From NCBI GenBank assembly GCA_019925795.1, contig CM034300.1, positions 69,357,021-69,421,020 on the forward strand: a stretch of 64,000 bases of DNA. Direction: 5' to 3'. The notes beneath the pieces were generated by a model, which saw nothing but the letters and a program-made list of their open reading frames with translations, was not told the origin of the DNA and made no database searches. Source of the DNA: Dendrobium chrysotoxum (Eukaryota > Streptophyta > Magnoliopsida > Asparagales > Orchidaceae). The position numbers and the translations under genes were made by a program. Shown here one piece after another: positions 34,098 to 46,600 of this stretch. Numbering within the stretch: the stretch's first letter is position 1; every line of letters starts with the position of its first letter.

Positions 34098-37000
34098 TCA
34101 TATGTTGACCTCACGAACATCATTCTGCCCAAATGGTGTTCCACAACCAGGGCACTTCCTATGACGAATTTCCAGGTTCCTTTGAATGCAGGGATTGCAG
34201 AATAGATGAAAGCATTTAGTGATGACAACCTACAGATAAGACAGGCTTAACATGAATGCTGGGAGCCATTTTTCCTTGATGAATTAGAAAATGGGAAGAG
34301 ATTTTGAACTTAACCTCCTTTGGCCGATCAAAACAAACACCACATTTTAGTATAGCCTTACACTCCTTGATCTCATCCTCGAGTTTCTGAATGGCTAACT
34401 CCTGCCTTTCAGGGCTCAGCTCCATGACTTCTTTTTTCAGATCTTCATATTCTTCCTCCAGCTTTTTCCTCTCATTCCTGTGTTTGTCATAATAAAAGAC
34501 AATGAACAGAATTAATAATCTGTTTTCTGAAACTAAACAGATACATGAATCCATCCACCCAAATGCCCATATAACCTTTCTTTCTCCAACTCCATCCTCA
34601 AGTCAAGAATCCTCTCCTGGTTGCGTTGATGCTCCTTCTCGGTGATGTCAACAGCAGACTTCAGCCACTTCAGTTCTTTCTCAGAATCTACCAGCTCTAG
34701 CTTTGCTTTATCCAGGTTGATGGCAATATGCCTGTTCTCTACGGAAGTTTTGGCAGCTTGTGCTAGGCATGCTTTCATCTGGTAAAGCAATTTGGTAAAA
34801 AGACGGAGAAATAAGATGTAGGGAATTACCTATAAAATCCAAGGGAATAAGCATAGAACAAACCTGCTCTTCAACATGAGTTATTTTGGCTTTCTGTGAC
34901 TCCAATGATGAATTAACCTGCTGAAGCTGCTTTGCCTTGGCTTGCTTTTCAGCGAGAAGAGAGCTATATGTTTGTTTCATCTTCACGCTATCAGATACTA
35001 ACTGCCATAAAAATCATTGAAATAAATGGCACTTGTCCAAGATAACACGGTTGTGAGGCTCACAAGCCCTTTAAAAAGAAAGGGCCAACATTGAAGATGA
35101 TTAATAATGCAATAACGAATAAGGCCTTCATGCATAATTCTCATAAACATAGCCATCAGTTCAAAGCATCATATGATAAACAGTAAGCCAATCAATGTTT
35201 TGCTAGGACCAGATTCACAGGAGCAATAGGAGGGAGAAATCAGACCCAAATTTATAAAACTTAAACCAGGCCCAATCCTTCCTCACTACAGTACAAAGGG
35301 CAAGATATCATACACCAAATAAGCTGAAGACAACTCAAGAACATTCAAGAATTAAACAATAATGAATTTTATAATAAGAACAAGAAACATAGACAATTCA
35401 ATCAAGCTCAAATTTAAGCCCAGCCTACCAAACCAGGCTTGAGCTTGTTAAGGCACTCAGAAGGAAGTATGGGATGCAATGGGATGTGGGTAATGCCATT
35501 GTGGGGTTTGGCAAAGAAAGAAGATGAGGATAGTGGGATAAAGAATCCAATCACATCGACCAGAAGTCACAATTTGGATGTAAACCAGAGAAGCCTAAAG
35601 AGTAGTCATCATGCTAGAGATGCCAGCCAGTCAGAATGATAAGGACTTAGAAGTTATTATCAAAGTCTTGAGATCAAATCTTAACTACATCATATTAAAT
35701 ATCATCCTGTGAACTTTGTGATGGGAAAAAAACATGTAAGGTGAAAAGGAGAGGAAGCCGTGGTTGAGCAAAAGGGCGGCCATGGCAATGGGTCTATGGA
35801 GGTCGAGGAGGGAAGAAGGGAATGATATTGAGGGAAGAAGGGAATGATATTCTAACTCCCATTCATTTCAATCCTAACCTAAAATTTTGGAATTGTTAAA
35901 TTCAGAGAATCGGAGAAGGAAAAGGCTTAATTTTATTTTATAAAACTATCCCTATTTATAGATCTATCAAAGATAACTTAATAAAGAAACAAATAATTAT
36001 AAAATTATGCATAATTGCTCTAACATAATCCTTCCTAAATCAGCCAACTAAATATGAAAGGAGATTGGCATGATCCAGGTGAGCCTCCCACGGATTCCCA
36101 TCATAGCCGTTGGATCAAAATGCCAAGGGATGACTAGGATTTAATTCTCCCCCTCAAGCTAGGGAATATAGATTTGTCATTCCTAGCTTGGTAATCAGTC
36201 CCAGAAAGATAGAGTTATCCAGTCCCTTGGTAAGAATATTTGCAAGCTGATCTTTGATGAGACATGATCGATACATATAAGACTACTGTCTAATTTCTCC
36301 TTTATAAAATGTATGTCTACTTCTATGTGCTTGGTCCTATCATGCTGAACCGGATTATGAGCTATGCTGATTGTTGATTTGTTGTCACAGTGTAGCTTCA
36401 TGAGTCATTCTCACTTAATCCTTAGGTCTTCTAGAATCATCTTGATCCATAGTAGCTCATATATTCCCAAGGCCATAGCTCTGTATTATGCTTTTGCACT
36501 AGACCTTATCACCACATTCTATTTCTTGCTCCTCCATGTAACAAGGTTTCCTCCAAGGAATGTGCAATATCCTAAGGTAGATCGTCTATCTACTAGTGAT
36601 TCTGCATAATCTGCATCAGTATATGCTTATGGGATTATTTCACAGTCTCTTCTAAAGAAAATCCCTTTACCTAGGATCCCCTTAAGGTGATGTAATATTC
36701 TGTCTACAGCTTGCATGTGAGTCTGTTTTGAATTTTGCATGAACTAGCTGGCCATGCTTACAAAAAAAACTATATCTGGTATAGCGTGAGAAATGTAGAT
36801 TAATGTCCCCACAAGTCTCTGGTAAGATCATTTATCTACATTTGGATTTTCTTTAACTTCACCCAATTTGAGATTTGATTCTACTAGTGTTGGTGCTGGT
36901 TTACAAGCTAGTTTGCCTGTTTCTTTAAGATCATTAATATATTTTTGTTGTGAAATTAATATTCCTTTAATGGAGTGGGCCACTTCAATTCCAAGAAAAT

Positions 37001-40000
37001 ATTTTAATCTACCAACATCTTTGATCTCAAATTCCTTGGAAAGACATTTCTTTAAGATCACTTTCTCCTTTTCATCATTCCCAGTCAAGATAATATCACT
37101 CACATAAACTAATAAAATTGTGACTTTCCCTGAGTCTTAGTGCTTGGAGAATAATGTATGATCCCCTTGGCTCTGCCGATAACCATTAAGTAGCATACTT
37201 TTGAGAATCTTCTAAACCAAGCTCTAGGTGATTGCTTCCTACACACTTTGTCACCCCAAGATTTCTCCTTGAATCCTGATGGAATCCCTATGAATATTTC
37301 TTCCTCCAAGTCCCGGTGTAGGAATGCATTTTTGACATCTAACTGTTCCAGATGCTAGTTGTAATTAGCTGCTGGTGAGAGCAGAATCCTCACGGAGTTC
37401 ATCTTGGGATTTTAGGTGATTACCCGACACGAACGTCGAGAATGGGATTTTAGGTAATTACCCGCCTCGTCGTAGGCGCCGCACCGAGGTCCCATCCCAC
37501 CACGCGAACAAACGCGTGTATAGGCGGTTTTCCGGTGCGCCGCAAACGACGAAAGCAAGTTTTCGAAGTTTTGGGTCTAGGGGTTATACCTCTGCAAGCG
37601 TCAGGGTTGGCATGTGGATCGAGGCAAGGGAAGGTCTCATTTGAATTTTTTTTAATAATTAGAATTAATTCGGATTAATTATAATTAGATTAATTAATTA
37701 TAATTAATTAATGATTAATTAGATATAATTATATTAAAGATTAATTAAACTTAATTAATTATGACTAATTAATAATTAATAATAATTAAAAATAATTAAT
37801 TATAATTAAATTTAATTAACTATGATTAATTCATGATTAAATAATAATTAATTATATTAAAAATAATTAAACATAATTAAATTTAATTAATTATGGTTAA
37901 TCAATGATTAATAATAATTAATTATTATATTAAAACAAAAGTAATCATAATTATATTTAATTAATTAAAATTAATTTATAATTAATTGATTACTAATTAT
38001 AATTAAAACTAATTAAACATTAAATATAATTAATATAATTAACTATAATTAAATTTAATTAATTATTACTAATTTATAATTAATATTAATTAATTATAAA
38101 TAATAATAAATAAATAAATAAAAAATGCCCAAAGGGCGGTTTGGCAAGAGAATTTGGTCGAAGAAGCTGAAAGGGAGAAAGTTACCCTCTCAGCCAACGA
38201 GCTCCCGTCGTCACTTCCGATCAAACAGGAAGGAACGTCGTCGAGTAGGCGAGGTCGAGCGGCGGCGGAGGAGCAGGTCGAGCAGCCACGAAGAAGCGGC
38301 GGAAGGGAGAAAGTTACTTCCACAGAGAGCAAGCTCCAGTCGTTGCTTCCGATCCGACTTGGAAGGGAAAGTCGTCGAACGAGCGAAGTCGAACAGCCAC
38401 CAAGGAGCCGAGGAAGCGCCGGAAAGGGAGGAAGTTAACCTCACAGCAAGCGAGTTCCGCTCATTGCTTTCGATCGAAAAGTCGTAACTTCCGACCGGAC
38501 GGGAAGGACGTCGTCGAAGGAGTGGAGTTCGACAGCGGGTCGGAGGGGGAAGGGAGTTCGTGGGGATTGCGATCGAGAGCTCGAGCCTCCTCCCTTCGGT
38601 ATTTAACGATGAGAAGGCAGGGCGGGGGTCGAGGCGAGTGCGGGAATAGCGGAGAAATGACTGGAGCGGCGCCGATTCGGCTGGATTTCGGGCAGATATC
38701 GTGGATCCAACGGGTATGAGGTACGTCTGTGGGATTTCTTCCTCTTTCCCTTTTTTGTTCTTTAAACAGAGGTTAACATTTTCACCAATAAATTTTGATA
38801 TTGAACGTCTAAAAAAAAGAGGTGTGTACATTGGTTGTTTGTAACAAAACTTGCATGAGGTAAAAATAAATGCTATACTCATAGAAAATTCCTTTAGTAG
38901 TGTCATCCTTCATTGATTGACTTGATCATTCATTGGATATATTAGCCATGACCAACTACCTATATGAAGTTTGCTTTAATGTGTAAGGAAGGAAGATTCA
39001 AATTATGCTTTTGTTGGAAAGCTTACATGCATGTTTATGACATTCGATGGAAAATCTACTAGCATGTTTATGTGTGATTCTTCTTTACGTTTTGTGATAG
39101 CAAATCTCCATATCACGATTGATAAACTTTCCATGCTTTGTGTAGTATTATTAGACGCCAATTCTCTTCACCCATGTTGGAAAATGATACATTCAAGATT
39201 TGTTATGTGAATTTGGTAGAAATCATATATGTTATACGGTTGGGATGACTTAACATATTTGATGCATTATTGTATTAATGAATCCAAAAGATTGAGGTGA
39301 CAAAAACTTCATTCTTTCATTAACATTTATATGTGGGGTAATATGTTGCTTAGCATCAAGTTTGTGTTAAGTAAGATGCATAAATTTGTTGAAAAAAAAT
39401 CTTTCATATTCGTTTGATATTGTGATGTAGAGGATGATATCCATGCTAGTAGATTTTCACATGCTTTATATATAATCTTCTCATATATGTCGCAATAGTA
39501 AATTCTCATGCTTGATGTTGTTAAATTTCCCATGATCCATGTGTAGCCTTTCTTTATGCTTTATGTTGGAAACTTTCATGTTGTTTTGCATCCTTTAGAT
39601 AATATGCATATATTAGATGAATTTTGCTAGTTCAATTTTTATTTACTCGCCTTTCTCTGGGAATAGTGCCTACTCTCACCACAACCTTTTCTTTCTTTTT
39701 ATGTGTTCTTTGCGAGGTACTTTTGGAAAAGCAGAGGAGGAGCTGCTGGAGCTATTGTGATGAAAGGAGCCTACAGATACGAGCATCAGTCGCCCCCATT
39801 CATTCCAGTGGAGGTGATAAGGGCGAAATCACTGGGTCGTAGCCCCCGGTGTTATAAGTTTCCTTAAAACTTAGAAAATCCTTTAGGAACCTTTCTTGTG
39901 TGTGCGCTCCCCAACCTTAGGCCTTTGTAGTAACTTCATTTCTCTATTAGGGTGCTTTTATTTATTTTAGATTCTTAAACCTGTTTACACATGCATGTAT

Positions 40001-43000
40001 GTCTAAAGGATTAGAAACAAATTCATTTCGTCCTACATAACCCTAGTGATATTTAAGGATAAAAATTAAGGATTATGTCTTAAAAAATTTAGACTTAGGA
40101 TGCATGCACCCTTTAGGATAGAAATACTAAACATAAAAAACTTAGTGACATGTTATCCTAGGATTAGTGTGTCATAAGTTAATCATAACTAATCAACAAA
40201 ACCAATAATAATCCGAATCTAGTGCATGAAAAAATACTTAACTTTTAATCAAATCATAATTAACACACATAATTACTAAAAATATAAAATTTGAACATAT
40301 ACCTGAACTAGATTTAATTAACATGTTAACCACCCTTCAACAAAACCAAATTTGAAAGACATGAGATAAATCAAGAGAACAAACTTAAACTAAAACATGT
40401 TAAATAAAAAGACTCCTAAAATTCAAACTCTAATTCATTAAATTCCCCATAATTAATTGTATAAATGATCTAAAAATATCTTTAATATTGAATGCAAATA
40501 AATAAAAACCAAATTAATTAAGTGAACAAAATAAGAGACTTATTAAGAGTTCAATCATAACCCAAAATTTTAGAATCCAATAACTCGCCTAAAATTTAAT
40601 TAAATTGTAATTAATCTTTTAAAATTAATCAACAAACCCCTTAATACATAACAAGTACTCCAAAGATGAAATTTTGAGTATGGACTACTTCGAGCTGTGA
40701 GGCTAAGTGTCCTAAGGAGGCATAGTCCTCGAGCCTGACGGCACAACGCCATGAACGGATTCAATGGAGTGTCAAAACTTTAAAAATAAATCAATTGCTA
40801 ATGATTTAACCAAATAAAAATTCTTAATTTAACTATATCAATTTGTTTTTAGGATAGACTACTTCGGGCTGTGGGGCTAAGTGTCCTAAGGAGGCCTGGT
40901 CCTCGAGTCTGATGGCACAATGCCACGAACCAATTGATAGCAAATTTAATTAAATTAACCTCTTAACTTAATAATAAATCATTTCATTTATCTTTCTTTT
41001 AATTTTCAACCAACTAAATTAATTTAATAAAATTGGTTATTATTGGATAACCCAGGCCTACGAGGCTATTAAATTAGCCACAAGGAGGATGAAATAAACT
41101 TCACGACCTCTGTGAGCAACAAAGGTAGTAATCACTAAACACTAAAATAAACTCCTAAAATCAACCTTAAGACATTAATATTTAAACTTAAATTAAAGTT
41201 TCTCTTTTGGCTTTTAACAAACCAAACCACAAACAACTTGAACAAGTTATCCAATATAGGATATATCCAAAAATCACACAGCCTACTACACACACCTAAA
41301 TTTGTTTGTTAGTACATGACTTCTAGCTTTAGATTAGGTTGATGTTTTCTTTCTTTATCTCTGTGATGTGGCGATTTGCATGTGAAACGTGTGCTGGTTG
41401 ATTTGTTGTTGATTGTGTTAGCTTTCTGTGATGATTATTGTGATGATTACTATTTTCTCTCTATGATGTGATGAACGATAGATTACCCATAGGTTAGGAG
41501 CAATCTGGATGCTCAAAATATTTTTTACAGATGGCCATGCTTATGTAGGGCTATAAAAAGGGGGCTAAATTTAAATATTATAAATTGATATAATCGTTAT
41601 AGGTGCTTCAGAATGCTCATCGCTCTTAATAAAAAGAAGCATGGCCAAGCTTACAGGTTGCTTAAAATGAGAAAATGATTGTTCTGTAATTGTATTTTCT
41701 ATATAAATTGCTTACTAACATGCAAGAGTATAGAGTCTTTTTTCTTTTTAAGATGTAATTTGATTAAGAGTTGTGAAAGTTTGTAAAATGAGGTATTTTA
41801 ACAAGATATTAGGGATCCAAAGAGAAAAGAAAGTCTCTTACAGGGAAATCCTTTTCATTTGGATATCCTATTGATGATTTACCATAAGAAGACTGAATGA
41901 AGGTAACCTATAGAATGATCAAAAAGATGAAGATCAAGAATGAAATGCATCATTTTAAAACTTGCGACATTTTATAGGAGTAGATCCAAGTTGTTGTCGG
42001 TGGAGTCTAGCCACAATTACTTTTCTGCACTCTGGATTGTATATTGGATGGCACTTGCCATGGACTTTGGACACTCTATTTTGTTGATTTGTTGTGATGA
42101 TATGTTTATTTTATTTGCGCAGTAGAAATGATATGTTTTTCATAGGTTTATTTCTGGCATGTGCATGTGCCTGAATTTCACTAGGCTTTTTAGGAATAAA
42201 TTCTTCTACTCGTAACTAAGATTAAAATTTTAAGAATTAAATAACATAGAAAGATAACGATCTAGAGAATAAGCTGAAGGTCGTCCGAGATCGCATGGAT
42301 ATTAATGCATTCCACTCTTTCCTTATTTAGACACTTCCCCGCTTGAGGGTAGAGTTCAGATAATTCGACCTATTAGAATGATGTGCTGAATTTGGGAACG
42401 TCTAGTCTTCTAAAAAATTATTTTATAATTTTTTTTAAAATGTCAAGCATTTATGATTTGAATACTTCGACTAGCATGCATTGCATTAGAAACTAATTAA
42501 AATTAAAATTTAATTGCATTAGTCTTAGACGCATAACACCATTCATAAGTATAAGGCCACTCAAGGATTTCTCTAGATGTCAGCCTTAAATTCCAAAAGC
42601 TCATCCACCCTATCTATCTTTCATAAAGACTGGACAACATGGTTTTTACGTAATTAGGTAGTTTTGCTGACTTTCTTTTTCAGGCAAGATGTAAGCACAG
42701 ATTGTGCACTCCCCAACATGTCTTCTTTAAATTCTAAATGAGTCTTAGGTCAATTATTCTTTTTTAGATATTAAATCAATCTTTGATCTTTCAAATTCAA
42801 AATTTTAATCACATTTTTATACATTTAAAAAGGTCTAATCATCACTAAAAATAAAAAGAGCTTGTCCTCACAGAATAGAACTTAAGAACTTTCTCTGTGC
42901 ACCAAATTAAGAAGATAATAATATATCATCCTTAATCGAGAGTTTTCTTAGGTTGAAGCCTAAGATGTAATTAATCATGGGGCTTGCGCCCGTTGGAAAC

Positions 43001-43628
43001 TGATACCCACATCAAATAGCCTCATTCAAGCTGATGTATCGGATGGGGAAATCTCGTGATTATAGGGTTATACATATTATTGTCTATCGAGGTGTGTAGG
43101 TGAAAGTCACTATCCTCAATGGCTAATCGTATGTATAATCCTATATGCTCTCCCATTAGTTTGCTTGTGCAGAGTGTAAAGGTCTACGATCATTTTATCC
43201 TACGGGATGGTGCGATCGTACTCTTTGCATTCTGACCCCGCAAACAACAATCCTTTCAAAGACCCACAAGTATCAAGTTTGGTTCTTCTGTCATAAGTTT
43301 CGTACAGAAAATAAGAACATAAGACAATAGGAAATTAGCAACAGACCTTAATGTTATACTGATCTCTGTCTGCAACCTGTTGAATTAAATGCTGATGTTG
43401 AGTCTGCATATCTTCATATGCTTGACCAATAGTCTGTGAACTAAAAGTTATTGTTACAACCGAGTTAACAAATTGAAACTGATTAATGGCAAACAACTGA
43501 CCTCGATTTCAGAAATATAAGCCTCAGCTTCTGCATCTTTAATTCTTATAGCCTCTGTAAGCTCCAAAAGATCCCTGTGCATGAATTAAACTAAAGTACA
43601 ATAAGAAGTTTTATACGCAAATTAGACA

Positions 43629-43668
<40 letters not shown>

Positions 43669-46600
43669 CCAAAAACATGTTACAAGTAAAATGTAGTCAG
43701 CCATAATTCAATGTAAAGAGCAATTTAAAGGCCATTGAGATTATAAGCCTAATTTTTTCTTTGAAATAGCCTTCCAGTTGTTTAGCCCAGGAAACCTTAC
43801 AAAACATATCCCCAGAATATCGAACTCTAAGACTTGGAGATAACATGATAATATCATCAGGAAGCAATTTATAAGCTGATTTTTCCTATAGAATAAAATA
43901 TAGATCCAAGGAAAATTATACAAAAAAGATGCATGCATTAAGTGAAAGCCTGATATTGTTTTGGGTAAGCTACGAGAATAATACATAAATAATAATCTAA
44001 CCTTTCTGAAGCATCCAACTTTTCCTGTAGTTCAGCTATTTCTGCTTCAGCAGCAGATAGCCTTTGCTGGCAAGCTGCCTCGGCCTCATTGGCAGCTTTA
44101 ACTCTCAATTCAAGATTATGTTCGTCTAAAGCATTTTTTAATATTTCAGCTTGCATCCGGGCTCTCTGTTCTGACTCCTTTATCTCCATTATAGTTCTGA
44201 AAGCAGAAGACAAAAGTACACGTGCTGAAAACTAGATGTACAAGTGAGCATTATGGAATTACCGAATGTTTTCAAAATTAAACAGCCATCACGAAGCAAC
44301 ATTTGTCTTCTTAAGAATATAGCATATTCCCAGTGCCTAGGATAAATATCTACATAAAAAAGTTCATCAACAATTCAAGGTATTAAGAATAGTGTCTACT
44401 GGCTGGTACACATCCAACGGAATGAGAGATAATTCATTGTTGCGTATATGCAAGCAAAAACTGGCTCTAGAGACTCTCCACAAGTACATAACCACCACAC
44501 TCACTTTAAACTGTATATCATTGACTCTTTTTAATGAGATGTTCCCCGACTTCCGGTTTAAAAAAAATAATGATTGTTTAGCTGCTTTTGATGAAATTTT
44601 AATGCCCTTGGTCTTTCTTTCTTTTAGATTGTCTTTAGGTTCATACATGGTCATTTGTTTCTTTTACTGGGATTTAGAGGCTTATTTGTACGTTTAGTTT
44701 GTTTGGGTCTACTTTAATAAATATAGATCTGTATTGATTAAGAAAACTAAGGCCCTTCTTTCACATTGATTTAGCAAGAGAAGCCCTAGAATTGTTGGAG
44801 AAGAAAAACGTGCGACAGTAAAGGCAAGCCTAGTAAACTTGTTTCTTTTGAACAAATTTTCATGACTTCTATTTCCTTTTAATCCTCAGTCTTTGGGTTC
44901 ATAGATGGTCATTTCTAACATTTGTTGGACTCTAAGGGCTTATTCGCAAGTTTAGTTTGATTCCGTATAGTATAGTCATTTGGAATCTATATTGGTTTAA
45001 GGTTTAGCTGATTTGGATCGAATGAAGTTGCAATTCGCTTGAAAGGTTTTTTCAGATGATATTATGCAAACTGTGCTACTTCTTAAACATAGCATATATG
45101 TGAAAGATTCAAACAAAACATTAGTCAATCATTAATATCAATTTTCAGGAGTATCTAGGAATTAAAAACATGGAGATTGGGATCAGCAAAATAATCTGCT
45201 TGCAAGATCAACAAATACATTTTGAAAAAGCACATGCTAATTTTCGTTACCATGGGCAAAGAAATACTAGAGATCACTAAAATGCCAATGCAACAAGAAT
45301 GGCCCTTATTGTCAACACCAAATCTAACAGAAGATCATGCTTAAAGAACTTCGTCCTAATAATCTGTACTAAAGAATTCATGGTGTTAAGCAATGCACCC
45401 AAGTTCATTAAACATTTTTACATGAACTACTTTATACACCCATCTCAGTGTATGTCGCTTTACCATGACAAAATTGAAGCATTCTTGTGGTTTTCCATAT
45501 CATATGCAACAAGGAAAAATATCCTCTACAATGGCAATGGTCTAAGGACCCAGTTTCAAGTATTGATTTTAAATGGCATCAGTTCAAATCTCATTCTTGA
45601 CGATCCTACAATTAGGGTGCGCCAAAGAACAATGGTATGTTTCATACTCATCAGTTCAAATCATGACAATAACATGTCTACAAAAATAATAATTAATCTA
45701 CAAGAGAGCCTTGTGAGTAAGTATGGCCCCTTTTATAAGTTCATGATTTCACCTATGCAGCAAAAATTAATCCATATAGACTTTTATTAGGGGTGGTTGT
45801 AACTATTTGCAAAAGTATTTGAAAAACTATTATGAGAAAAGAAGCTTTTTTTAAATATGTTGTTAGTATTATATACATTTCTTTCTCTTTCAAAAAGGTT
45901 GTACAGCAACTTTTTTATAACTATCACATTCTAATAGATCTGATTGTTATAGATTACTTCTTATCAGAAAAATTTCTAGAAAGAATTAGCCAAATAACAA
46001 TGTGCCAACTGTTTGCAAAACAAATTAGCGAAAACGTTGCTTCAAACTGACCCTAATTAGCCATTTGTAAATTAACTTGTCTTCCTTATATCATGAGCAA
46101 ACATATGTTTCTAGCACTCCTTAGAGGCAACTAAAGGAAAATTCATAAAAAAAATTTGCAAAGCTGCTTGCCTAATCAGATTGTTCCTTCAATAAAATAA
46201 GCAGAAATAAAGTCTAAGAAAACTATTGAATATACCTATTGTCATAAGACTCTTGTCCATACATATCCAGGACGATCTGCAGCTCTTGTGTCTCCTTCTC
46301 CAATTTCTCAATCTGCAGAATTGCATTCTTTCAGATGAAACTATCACTGCATTATGTCATAAACTCTAATTTGTGTTTTTTTTTTTTTTTTTTTTCTCAA
46401 AAGGCTTATCAAACCAAAAGAACAAAGAGAGCTGCTCAGAGAATGGAGAAAAAGGAATCATGAAATCATAAAATAAATAAACATACCAGCTCTTTCAGTA
46501 ACTTAATCTCAACAGTTTGCTCAGCACATTTATCTGACAAGCTTTTGCGTTCAGCAATCTGACAACAAAAGGCATCATCTTATATGGGAGTGAAAACATA

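Larger units (their letters stand above)
37400..43260. repeat. Unclassified repeat-rich block in the HUB2 intron
   Basis: The left edge has a duplicated phrase, GGGATTTTAGGTGATTACCCG then GGGATTTTAGGTAATTACCCG (37412 and 37443). In order come a GC-rich 200 bp, ~450 bp of pure TAATTAATTATAATT DNA (37660-38110), a GC-rich block with tandem units (38173-38550), ordinary AT-rich DNA, a pair of TACTTCG-GCTGTG repeats (40681, 40852) and unassigned DNA to about 43260. No RT, gag or transposase was recognised. It may be a large non-coding retroelement or several fragments; the boundaries are guesses. Confidence 0.4.
35002..43346 (-). other. HUB2: 8.3-kb intron of the HUB2-like gene
   Basis: The intron lies between the exons ending ...DQYNIK and starting LVSDSVKMKQ, which are contiguous in the protein family. 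It holds a minus-strand copia remnant (36195-37380) and an unclassified block (about 37400-43260). The part 35002-36100 shows no gene. Confidence 0.85.

Noticed and set aside
35439..35639. Plus-strand frame resembling a piece of the gypsy A LTR (CATTGTGGGGTTTGGCAAAG)
   Set aside because: The resemblance covers about 20 bases only and has no LTR structure around it.
45299..45790. 163-codon plus-strand frame
   Set aside because: It lies inside a HUB2 intron on the opposite strand, with no recognisable domain or splice context. Judged a chance frame.
45790..46053. Possible MITE with GGGGTGGTTG start and CTGACCC end flanked by TTA/TAA
   Set aside because: The inverted ends agree only over a few bases, and the flanking triplets are not a clean duplication.
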